Positions 46,369-56,341 of a stretch of DNA of 64,000 nt are shown in pieces. The position numbers were made by a program, and so were the translations under genes. The DNA is from Nematostella vectensis (taxonomy: Eukaryota > Cnidaria > Anthozoa > Actiniaria > Edwardsiidae). Under the pieces are notes generated by a model. That model saw only the letters and a list, made by a program, of their open reading frames with translations, did no database searches and was not told the origin of the DNA. The first letter of the stretch is position 1; each line of letters opens with the position of its first letter. The stretch is taken from contig NC_064038.1 of NCBI RefSeq assembly GCF_932526225.1, positions 14,219,647 to 14,283,646 on the forward strand, in the 5' to 3' direction.

Positions 46369-47498
46369 GGAGAGTCGGCTAGGGTGCTATTGTTTGAATT
46401 AACCGTTAGAAATGGATTCTTTGAGTCACTTGATATACCAGCATATAAGCATGACAGAAGCCATCCCTGCTCCTCAACCTATAACATCTGCTAATTTTAT
46501 TTGTTCATTTTTCATTTAAAAATTCTTTGCAAGACGCTTATCATTCAAAGAGTATGAAATGTAATAATTCGAGGTGCCAAATGGGATGCAAAATTTAGCA
46601 GTTAGACACCATTATTGACACCAGTTCGCAGAATATTGAAAATTGTAGTGGAAAGTTAATTTATTCGGAATTCTAACAAAAAATACAAAAAAACAACAAG
46701 ACCCTAACCTAGAGTTACTACAATTCTGATGGCTGTGAAGCCAAAGGCACAACCAAAGCCTAGCCTGCTAAACAAAACCAAAGCCTCGCACTTTCTAAAG
46801 ATCTTATGTCATCATAATCAATGATCTCAAGAGAGCATAAGATAAGAGGGACACTTTGGTATTACCCGCGCGTCGATAGGAATGAAAAGTGATCACGTAA
46901 AATAGAAGAAAACAAGTCTAACTTAAGTAAGCAAGATTGGCAAATATACTCACAGAAAGCTAAATCCCTGAATAACTTGACTGTTTTGTTTGTCTGAGCG
47001 GCGAAGTTAAGTCGAGAAGAAAGAAAATATTGACGAGCGAAAATGGCTGTGATACCGCGTTTGATTCAAATCCCGACTCCAGCTTGTGTAATTAAAATAG
47101 TATATTAAAATAGTTATAGAAATGTCTAGAAACAACATCAAAGAAGTACAGTAATATCTCCCTCTTTATTTTCTCACTATTAGAGAAGCTCAGATACTTC
47201 AGCTTGCTGGCTTTGATCATCACAAAAATGCATTCCCTCGCAGTTTTACAAAATGTATTTTTCTTGGATTCCTTCTCAATTAACCGGAATATTCACAAAA
47301 ATCAATATCAACTTACAAATTTTGTTTGACAATTAGGAAGATAATGAATGTTGAGAAACCATGAAGAAGCAGCAAGTAGAGCGAAAGCTGTGTTTGAAGA
47401 ACGAGGTTTTCGGCTCTTTATTTTGAATGAAGTCTCTGAAGCCTGTTTTTTTTTTCACGTTTTTGAAATCTTGAAATTCTCGAAGTACTACAACCTCA
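46369..47498. other. Unassigned non-coding stretch
   Basis: A+T-rich sequence. The CATCCCTGCTCCTCAACC.TA.AACATCTGCT block near 46460 also occurs at 44990, so a short duplication is present. No gene was supported. Confidence 0.4.
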
Positions 47499-48722
<1,224 letters not shown>

Positions 48723-48726
48723 AGTA

Positions 48727-48815
48727 AAAATGCTAGGCTATAGAGCTTTCCTAACTAGGCTATAGAGGCTATACAGCTAGGCTATAAAGATTTCCTAATT
48801 AAGCTATGAGGCTAA
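48727..48815. repeat. CTAGGCTATAGAG satellite, part 1
   Basis: About 50-bp units built from GCTAGGCTATA.AG.TTTCCTAA(C/T)TAGGCTATAGAGG. The same satellite resumes at 49926 on the other side of a family C insertion. Confidence 0.85.
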
Positions 48816-49925
48816 TATATAGATTTAGGCACTGCCTAAAGGCGGAGCCAGCATTTGATACCTTTTTGTGTTGACTGATAGGGGTAATTTAGGGGGATCT
48901 AGGTGTCTTTAAAATGTTTTTTTTAAGTAGATTTAAAAAGTCATTTTTTACTGCCATGTCATTATGAATTGCACAGGCCCGTACCTAGGAGGGGATGCGA
49001 GGGGATTGGCCCCTCCAAATGTATCAAGCAAGCACTCATTTAATAATATTAAATATGAAGTATGAAAGTTAACAAATGCTTAACCTTGGTGTGAAAAAGG
49101 CTGCCAAAGTTTAGGTGTCGTAGTTGACGAGAATGATTTTCAAGAGTCTAATGGTCAATTCTTATTTTCCCTCTTATTTAACTCCACTATCTATATTTTT
49201 TTTTTTTTTATCAAAATAGCATTCTAACTAGCTTTGACCTTGTGAAGAATAAGGATGTAACAGTACGGATGTAAGGATGTAAGGGTGTAACTCCACAAAT
49301 ATACCTCCTGACATGCACTACATATTGGTGCACCCACCCTTTGTCTTTTTTTTTAGAAACTTTGGATCTACCCATACAGGCTACTCAAAAATGAAAGCAA
49401 TGGAGGCAAATCCTAAATTACTGAAAGTTTATAATTTCAAACCAAACCATGTTCATTGATCTATGTTGGGGGCAGAGAGGAATAAATATACAAATAAACA
49501 AAAAATAAATGGGGAGCGGAGAAAGGGAGAAATGTGACTCGACTCGACTTGAAAAAAAAGTTACTCTATTCTAAAACATTTATAACAATAATGCAATAAT
49601 AACTTGACTGAGCACTTTCCTAGTATTTTTCCCTTTCCCTATTACCTTTAGGATTGATATAAAACTGTTTTCTTTACAAATTTATTTTTGAAAAAGCGTA
49701 GGAAGAAAACACCGGACAGCCTCTATCTGCTGGTGTGCTTCGGACCTTTTGGTCTGCGTCGACAGTTAATTAATTAATAAAACCTTTAAAAAAAAGTCGA
49801 CAACAACGCAGATTTATGTTTTTTTAGAACGATATTTCGCCAGGCCAATACCTGCCTTCTTCAGGTTATAAATGAGTTACAATGGCATGTTACAGCTAGT
49901 ACAGTAGGCCGAGCTGGCTCCGCTA
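48816..49925 (+). repeat. Dispersed repeat family C, copy 2 (complete), inside satellite
   Basis: It starts TAGATTTAGGCACTGCCTAAAGGCGGAGCCAGC, where 48824-48840 can form a hairpin, and ends GAGCTGGCTCCGC near 49914-49926. GCGGAGCCAGC is therefore inverted at the two ends. Its body matches 34318-35280. A Penelope-like terminal segment (ATATTTCGCCAGGCCAATACCTGCCTTCTTCAGG, in two parts) lies at 49830-49865. Non-coding. Confidence 0.8.
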
Positions 49926-50285
49926 TAAAGCTAGGCTATAAAGCTTTCCTAACTAGGCTATAGAGGCTATACACCTAGGCTCTATAACTTTCCTAACTAG
50001 CCTATAATGGCTATAGAGCTAGGCTATAGAGCTTCTCTAACAAGGCTATAGCGCTATTTTATAGAGCTAGGCTATAGAGCTTTTCTAACTAGGCTATAAT
50101 GGCTATAGAGCTAGGCTATAGAGCTTTTCTAACTAGGCTATAGAGGCTATACATCTAGGCTATAGAGCTTCTCTAACAAGGCTATAGCGCTATTCTATAG
50201 AGCTAGGCTATAGATCTTTTCTAACTAGGCTATAGAGGCTAGGCTATAGAGCTTTTCTAACAAGGCTATAGATCTATCTCAACCC
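49926..50285. repeat. CTAGGCTATAGAG satellite, part 2
   Basis: About seven units of roughly 50 bp with GAGCTAGGCTATAGAGCTTTTCTAACTAGG (in two overlapping parts) and variants. Confidence 0.9.
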
Positions 50286-50294
50286 TAAACCAAC

Positions 50295-50302
50295 TATAAA
50301 AG
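50295..50302 (+). promoter_or_regulatory. TATA box TATAAAAG upstream of ATPase remnant
   Basis: A consensus TATA box lies 32 bp before the first ATG (50327) of the Polinton-type segment. No experimental support; position and sequence fit. Confidence 0.4.
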
Positions 50303-50326
50303 GACACACTCACTAAAAATCTTAGC

Positions 50327-50416
50327 ATGGGAAGGTTGTGCCCGGCTTTGTGTGCTAAGCAAGAGCAAAATCTCTCATCCCATCTCAAAAGGGCTCATAG
50401 AATGGACGGGGAATAA
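50327..50416 (+). CDS. 29-residue open frame with C2H2-like pattern
   Basis: ATG to TAA. It contains CPALCAKQEQNLSSHLKRAH: a Cys-x3-Cys then, after 10-12 residues, His-x4-His, resembling one zinc finger, although C-x3-C differs from the usual C-x2/4-C spacing. It precedes the ATPase remnant, so it may be the start of the same broken gene or an upstream small gene. Weak support. Confidence 0.3.
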   Translation: MGRLCPALCAKQEQNLSSHLKRAHRMDGE

Positions 50417-50461
50417 AGAAAATTCTGGCTTCAGCAGGAGATATCCTCTCGCCATAAACAT

Positions 50462-52286
50462 ATGGTGCCAAACAGAGATGTAAAAGAAAACTGTGGGCCT
50501 TTTTCAACTCCAACACCCATTTATCTGTCAGGTTGTGGGGATGACCGGGAGTGGCAAAACGGTCTGGGTTCAGAAACTTTTAGAGCATGCGCAACAAACA
50601 ATTTCACCCCCTCCTCAACGAATCTTGGGTGTTACTCCCAGTGGCAACCCGCCTATACAGCCCTATCCCTGTCTGTGCCGGGTATAGAGTTTGTCAATGG
50701 AATCCCAGCTCAGTTAGAAACTGACTCTTATTTTGATGTCAACGTACGAAACCTCATCATCATCGTTATAGAAACCTATCTGTCATCTATATCGTCCAAA
50801 ACCTATTCCACCAAGGCAGGGTCAGCCGCAACATATCGTTGAATAGTCAGTACTTGGTACTGTTTAAAAATCCTAGAGACCAAAGTCCCAACCTTGGCTA
50901 AACAAATGTACCCACGACATACAAGCTATTTCCTAGATAAATATGAAGAAATCAATCAATCAATCAATCGTTTTTGATAACCAATTGCAATCGTAACTGA
51001 ATTACTGGTTGTCAGCAACAAATAGCAGCTACTAATAATAACAACACAATATTTATTGATACTTTACAGTAATAAAGTTGTTAAACCTATCGGTTCTGCC
51101 CAGGGTGGCGTGGCACGACTGTGAACCTGATCTAAGCTTATACTTGTGGTCTGTCACCACCGGCTTCTTGAAGATCCCAGACAGAAGACCTCGGGCTTTA
51201 CAGCTATGAACAAAGTTGTGGCAGGCCACCTCTCTTCGAGTGCACAGTGGTTCGAGACTCGTACGGAGTAGGGCATCCCTGTAGGCCACACCAGGGAAGA
51301 TAATGCGCATGGCCTTCCTCTGCGCAGACTCAAGCAGCTCACTGAGGTAATTCGGCAGGGCAGCCCATACTGAGGAGGCGTACTCAAGAGTGAAGCATAC
51401 TTTAGAGCAGTACACTGTGATTAGGTCTTCGGAGGCGAGACCGCTCTTCTTCAGCACCCGAAGGCCGTAGAGACACTTCATTGCTTTATTGAATATGGTG
51501 TTGCAATGTAAATTCCATGACAGATCATCCGAGATGGAAACATGGATGGAAACCGTTAGAAGACCTTATGGGTACCTTTTTGTGGATCTGAAACCCGCAA
51601 CGAGCGACCAATGCAGACTGCGTACAAACGTTCTCCCCGGTGAAACGGCAATCGAAGCAGAAAACGAGAAGGATTTTGAACACGAGGTCTTAAAATTTCT
51701 TCTTTATCGAAACATGGAAGTTTCCCCCGAAGAACAGCACATTAGAGAGTTGAAAGACAAGATGAATAAGACCCTCTACAATAAAAATATAGGGAAAAGC
51801 GAAAAAGTCACCAGATACACACAGCTTCAGGATGATTTACTACTAATGAAGCACCAAACACATCACGACCATTCCGTAGAGCAACCTAGGTCCCCTATTC
51901 TACCAAGTACGCCTCTAGTGGTCGCACCCTCTGAGCCAGCTACCATTCCATATTTTGCAAGAACGGAACAACAGCCTGGTCCTTCCATATCACCATTCCC
52001 AACATGGCCAGGACCCTTGGAATATAGGCCCGAGGAACTGACCAAAGAACAAGCTATGAACCAACCTATGGTGGAAAAACTCAAACGTCAGTATAGGCTT
52101 CCATCGAGAAATATTCCACTTTTCCCGAGTTTCAGGGCACCATTCCCATCATTGCCTGGACCCTTGAAATATACACCCGATGAACCCTCAAGTCCAGTAA
52201 AAACGGTTACATTTAAAAGCATTTTGGACGATGACGCTCACAAGGCAGTTAGGGTCTATGATCGAAAAACTCAAACGTCGATATAG
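50462..52286 (+). pseudogene. Orphan Polinton-type genome-packaging ATPase, split by a LINE fragment
   Basis: The first part has a perfect Walker A motif (VVGMTGSGKTVWVQKLL, about 50533-50583), then a frameshift at about 50625, then SQWQPAYTALSLSVPGIEFV and a decayed Walker B region (NLIIIVIE, about 50748). The frame breaks again, and YLVLFKNPRDQSP follows near 50853-50890. A LINE fragment occupies about 50953-51545. The C-terminal part resumes with RRPYGYLFVDLKPAT and RLRTNVLPGE (51561-51645). It is followed by a charged helical segment (RNMEVSPEEQHIRELKDK) and a Pro-rich tail with two copies of P-x-W/L-PGPL-(E/K)-Y-x-P. These are features of the FtsK/HerA-type ATPase that packages DNA in Polintons. 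It is not part of the 17.7-29.2 kb element. Inactive. Confidence 0.75.
50953..51545 (-). mobile_element. LINE 3' fragment inserted in the ATPase remnant
   Basis: The minus strand (51481-51053) encodes an RT C-terminal region: LYGLRVLKKSGL, FTLEYASSVWAALP, ESAQRKAMRIIFPG and TDRFNNFITVKYQ. These are motifs of the end of non-LTR ORF2s of the Jockey/CR1 group. The 3' end reaches AATAAATATTGTG and A/T-rich sequence at about 50953-51050, with (TCAA)n near 50955. The exact insertion boundaries are estimated from where the ATPase similarity stops and restarts. Confidence 0.75.
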
Positions 52287-52784
52287 GCTTCGATCGGGAA
52301 ACATTCCACTGTCCCCGAGTTTCAGGGTGGTTTTAGAATAGAATGGGTTCATAGCTCGCGTTTAGCAAAACAAAGCACAGAGGGATTTTTTTTTTGTAGT
52401 CTCTATTCTACCCAATTTGGATTAAAAAAAAAAATCATACTAAACATGGTGTATCTCCGCTTTTTTGTCGATCCCTCTTACGCAAAATGTAAGCATGCTG
52501 TAAGATAAATATACTACCCGCAACACGTATCATCCAAGTGATCATCCAAGCGATTTATTGACTGTGGTATTAGGGCCTGCCTACTTAGAGCTACCTATAG
52601 CCCATTTAAATAGCGTATACCCTATAGGGTCGTATTAGAATAGTAAATATAAGTTTACTTTTTTTTCTTTTTTTTATGAAGACATTTTTTAGGATGTGAT
52701 ATACTTTTTCTTGCCTGGGTATATGTGATATGCTTAATAACCTCAAAATGTTCCACGCGTCTATTGTTATTGAAACTAATGATA
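52287..52784. other. Unassigned stretch after the ATPase remnant
   Basis: The block CTCAAACGTC.(A/G)TATAGGCTTC.ATCG.GAAA.ATTCCACT at 52080-52130 is repeated at 52269-52320, so the end of the gene is a local duplication of about 190 bp. The rest is non-coding. Confidence 0.55.
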
Positions 52785-53812
52785 GCGAAGCTCCATACCT
52801 AATATAAGAAAAAGTGGTATATAAAACAAATATGGTAACACATATTGGTAACCCACCGACTCGAGTTTTCGTGACGCGATGTCCGTTCGTCCTTTAAAAG
52901 CATCGTATGACAACCAAACTTGGCAGTTGTCATGTATGTGTCAAGGGAAGTGCAAAACTACGGTCATGTGAGACTGGTGACGTCATCGTTGACGTCAATG
53001 GAAGAAAAAATTTGCTAACGTCATCAAAATAAAAAAATATTTATATTTCACGAAGGAAACATCATATGGCAACCAAACTTGGCAGGTTTTATGAAGGTGT
53101 CAAGGGGGATGCAACAATATGGCAACTTGTTGTATGACGTCATCGATGACGTCACTTCAAGCAAAAACCGTGATTAAAAGCAAAAACATCCATATCTCTT
53201 GAAAAAAACATTTCACAACCAAACTCGGCAGGTGTCATGTTTGTGTCACGGGGGGTGCAAAAATATGGTTAGCTGATTTGTGACGTCATCGAGGACGTCA
53301 CTAAAAGCAAAACTATTCCGATTTTATTAAGAACAAAAATAACCATATCTCATAAACAAAACATCATGACAACCAATCTTGGTATGTGTCATAAAGGTGT
53401 CAACAGGTGCACCAATATGGTCACGTGATTGTGACGTCATCAATGGCGTAACAAGAAGCAAAAATATGCCGACGTCATCTAATAAAAAATATATTTATTT
53501 TTCATTGAAGAAACATCGTGTGACAACAAAACTCGGTAGGTGTGATGAATGTTTCAAGTGGGGTGCAGTGAGATGGTCACGCGACGTCATTCATGTGACA
53601 TCATCGCCGAAACATCGTATGACAACTAAATTTGTTATGTGTCATGTAGATGTTGGAGAAGGGGGTATAACAAGTTTGTCGCGTGAAATCGTTGACTTCG
53701 TCAAAAACAGAAATAATAATAATGTTTAATATTTTTTTTAATTATTAAGCGAAAATAAGAAAAGATTTTGTCGTTTGGAGCTCCGCTTTTTGGCAGTGCC
53801 TAAATCTATGTA
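52785..53812 (+). repeat. CRE/E-box repeat element, copy 3 (5 units)
   Basis: Same ends as copy 2 (GCGAAGCTCCATACCTAATATAAG at the left; GGAGCTCCGCTTTTTGGCAG at the right). Paired CRE-like sites lie near 52978, 53133, 53279, 53430 and 53582. Between them are CACGTGA-type sites and the CAACCAAACT.GG.AGGTGTCAT block. Non-coding. Confidence 0.9.
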
Positions 53813-53924
53813 TTAATCCTTTCGTAAACAATAATTTTCGGTGTTATCGAAAACAAAGCCTCATATTGACGCTTATGCGACATAACCGTCATTATGAGAC
53901 TAGATTTAACTTGCACCTCCCATT

Positions 53925-54215
53925 CTTTTTTTCTATTGTTCATCAATCCTCCTTGCACCTCCTGTTCCATTGTTCTCACTCCTCCTTTCACCTCCCGTTC
54001 TATTGTTCATACTCCTCCTTGCACCTCCTGTTCTATTGTTCTATTGTTCCTACTCTTTCTTGCATCTCCTGTTCTATTGTTCCTACTCCTCCTTGCACCT
54101 CCTGTTCTATTGTTCCTACTGCTCCTTGCACCTCCTGTTCTATTATTCCTACTCCTCCTTGCACCTCCTGTTCTATTGTTTTCACTCCTCCTACTTTTTC
54201 TATTGTCTCGACTCC
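53925..54215. repeat. 33-bp minisatellite overlapping the gene B tail exon
   Basis: About eight units of CTCCTTGCACCTCCTGTTCT plus ATTGTTCCTACTC. The period of 33 keeps frames open. The plus-strand Leu/Cys/Ser-rich frames are antisense by-products. On the minus strand the proximal units (54215-54033) are in frame with gene B and encode 11-residue repeats. Confidence 0.9.
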
Positions 54216-54395
54216 TCCCAACTTTTCAGGTCGAAAACACCCTATATTACTATTAATGTGTACTATTTTCTTAGATCTGTTACTCATGTTCGCCAGGATG
54301 ACACAGACGAGTTCGATCAGCTCTGCGCATGTTAAAGCCGAGATTCCAATCCACATCCCCATCTGACCCCCGATATCCGATAGCAGGCTCATGAA
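54033..54395 (-). CDS. Gene B last exon: DEG/ENaC second membrane helix and repeat tail
   Basis: The terminal exon found for a DEG/ENaC-family (amiloride-sensitive, ASIC-like) cation channel. The acceptor is a long T/C tract ending CTCTCTAG, phase 0, directly followed by FMSLLSDIGG. The family's most conserved block is here: GGQMGMWIGISALT then AELIEL, the TM2 pore region with the G-x-S selectivity-filter type motif. TM2 is followed by a basic cytoplasmic stop (NRSKKIVH). The tail then consists of imperfect 11-residue repeats of the GGVGTIEQEVQ type, encoded by the 33-bp minisatellite, to a TAG at 54033-54035. The channel would sit in the plasma membrane as a trimer gated by acid, peptides or force. 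The gating ligand is unknown. Confidence 0.9.
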   Translation of the reverse strand, partial: FMSLLSDIGGQMGMWIGISALTCAELIELVCVILANMSNRSKKIVHINSNIGCFRPEKLGGVETIEKVGGVKTIEQEVQGGVGIIEQEVQGAVGTIEQEVQGGVGTIEQEMQERVGTIEQ

Positions 54396-54469
54396 CTAGA
54401 GAGAAAAAAAAAAGCAAGGATTCTCATTAGAAGCAGGCAGGCAGGCAGGCAGGTTTGATATGACCATAC

Positions 54470-54545
54470 CGTGTATGCTAACGTCTCCTGAACTAGTAAG
54501 TAGTCAAGCTCCCCGTAGTACACATGGACTTGTGCAATGTTGTCA
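54470..54545 (-). CDS. Gene B exon: pre-TM2 beta strand
   Basis: A 76-bp exon, phase 2 in, phase 0 out. The acceptor is TTTTTGTTTAG, the donor CACG|GTATGG. It encodes DNIAQVHVYYGELDYLLV and QETLAYT, matching the DEG/ENaC pattern of an aromatic VYY strand and an acidic helix just before TM2. The split codon with the previous exon (TT|T) gives Phe. Intact. Confidence 0.88.
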
Positions 54546-55435
54546 CTAAACAAAAACAATGTAAAGTATAAAGCATTACATTATTGACACATGCGGGCGT
54601 ATCTCATAGTCAAAAAATTATGAGGAACAATGGAATACAACTATCATGTAAAAAAGATACTCCGCCCTTGCTAATAGATCGGGTTAGACTTGGAACTATG
54701 TCCGAAGATTGCCTCATTTAGCCCTCGTATGTAAGTGAAATTACATGTTTTGCTTCTCAAAGAAGAGAATTGTGTTTTTTAAGGATTTTGCATTAAAACG
54801 ATCTAATTGCCCTTTTCTATACAACATGTTCATATAACACTAGCTAAACAAGTCTCAGTAGATTTACTTAATCTAAAACCACTTTCAGTATGCCCATTTC
54901 AGACCCCAATCTAGCCCAAGTTAGTCGTTGTTTATCAGTTTTCAATATTATGATGCACATTGAAAGAGCTAAACAGGCTACAATAGGTTTACTGTGAACT
55001 AACAACAAGCCAGGTAAAATATTGACCTGTTGACAAAGGATTATGATTATGAGCTTGTTATTTTATTTAGAAATGCAACTCTTAAAAAATAGGCATATTT
55101 AGCCACCAACAGCAAGGAAACGAGGTGGAATAAGCCCAATTTTGGTATAGAATCTTGACTCGACATGATGAAGATCTTATTTTAAAAGTATATAGAGAAT
55201 CTCGTCATAACTTCAATTTCACAGAAATAACTTTAATTCGGGACGCACAGGGCCGTAGCTGGCGGGTGAGGGGTAACAATGGGTTGATCCACACACATCT
55301 TCTTGAGTCGGGATTTCATCAGCTTTTTTTTAAAAAAAAAAAAAGGCTTCCTCCTCCCCCACACTTAAATACAAGAAGGGTTCAGGCTACGCATCCCCCC
55401 CCCCCCCCCCCCTGTTTCGATCAAGTAGTACTCAC
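54546..55435. other. Gene B intron
   Basis: It contains a GGGCCGTAGCTGGCGGG-type MITE end near 55250 and a C run of about 17 at 55396-55412. No exon was recognised. Confidence 0.5.
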
Positions 55436-55497
55436 AACATTTCTTCCTTTGTCATGTTGATACCGTATTCCGTCTGTAGGGTCTTTAACACTGTTTT
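55436..55497 (-). CDS. Gene B exon: KTVLKTLQTEYG segment
   Basis: A 62-bp exon, phase 0 in and phase 2 out. The acceptor is GTTTGTTTAACAG, the donor ATGTT|GTGAGT. It encodes KTVLKTLQTEYGINMTKEEM, corresponding to the variable helix region between the WPS-type motif and the pre-TM2 strand in DEG/ENaC proteins. Phases fit both neighbours. Confidence 0.8.
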
Positions 55498-55950
55498 CTG
55501 TTAAACAAACTCCTCCGTTAACTTCCCCGCAGAATCGACAAGCCTAGACGCACTATCCAACATACGCATCCAACGTCCCAAGTGTACATATGGTCAATGC
55601 GAGACTAGGGCGAGCACGCGTGAGTGCCTGTGGTATTTTGGATAGGCCTCAGGAACCAAGTGAAAAACGATTCTAAATGGCTGTTACTAAAGACGAATAA
55701 ACTCTCTGCGAGTCTGTGTGACGATTCTCTGCGAATCTTTGTGAATTCTCGGTGTAAAAGCCATTCCAAGAGGACACCTTGGTATTCAGCTCTGTTGTGA
55801 CGCAACTCGTGTACAATACACGTGCCCCATACAATGACGCGCTAACAAACTGAGCTACGGGATTCCATAGCCCCAGTCCCTCTTGCCTCCAAGCCAACCA
55901 CAGGAGTCCCGAGAGAACGCTAGGGGTTAGGCTAAACCGCCATGACTCAC

Positions 55951-56008
55951 CTCGTATGACTTCGCTGGCCATTTCGCGGATGATATGGTCAAGTCAAAAG
56001 ATACTTCC
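55951..56008 (-). CDS. Gene B exon: TISSAKWP motif
   Basis: A 58-bp exon, phase 2 in and phase 0 out. The acceptor is GGTGTTTTGCAG, the donor ACGAG|GTGAGT. It encodes EVSFDLTISSAKWPAKSYE. The S-x-A-K-W-P block is a hallmark of DEG/ENaC extracellular domains, just after the last cysteine of the Cys-rich region. The preceding exon must end in phase 2 for this frame, which it does not do as the sequence stands (see the frameshift finding). Confidence 0.87.
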
Positions 56009-56266
56009 CTGCAAAACACCATATCAATAAGCTTGCTTTAAGAGTTCATCGGCAATTAACTGCAGGGCGACTTCGACTAATACAAAGTGTTGGATATACA
56101 CCGCGTTTGATATATTCAGGTTGTATCTAAGCTGCGAACGGGCTTAAGCGTGATGCCAATCTCCAATGTGCGGTCCCGGATCCGTCTGTCGGCCCTTGTG
56201 TCGACTGGTGCCGATGTGTGTATAGCTAGAGTGCTCTTTTAAAGCTCACTTATCGCATCTACTTAC

Positions 56267-56341
56267 GAACAGGATGGTGGGCACTCCCGATCACAGGAGC
56301 CGTCTTCGAATGTGTCGTAAGCTTTGTTCAGACAATCAACT
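56267..56341 (-). CDS. Gene B exon: Cys-rich segment, with apparent 1-bp deletion
   Basis: The acceptor is CTTTTTGTGCAG, followed by TT GAT TGT (phase 1, completing A|TT with the upstream exon). The frame gives DCLNKAYDTFEDGSCDREC and then proline codons. The donor TTC|GTAAGT is strong. A run of five C (minus strand, 56279-56283) throws the frame so that the exon ends in phase 1. The next exon needs phase 2, and the DEG/ENaC pattern expects C-P-x-x-C here, which would fit if the run had one more C. This is either an assembly or sequencing homopolymer error or a real frameshift. The first 31 bases and the acceptor of this exon are the source unit of the adjoining 43-bp array. Confidence 0.8.

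Noticed and set aside
53866-54366. Plus-strand Leu/Cys/Ser-rich frames, apparently membrane-like
   Set aside because: Antisense of the 33-bp minisatellite and of the DEG/ENaC last exon, whose minus-strand reading has clear family motifs.
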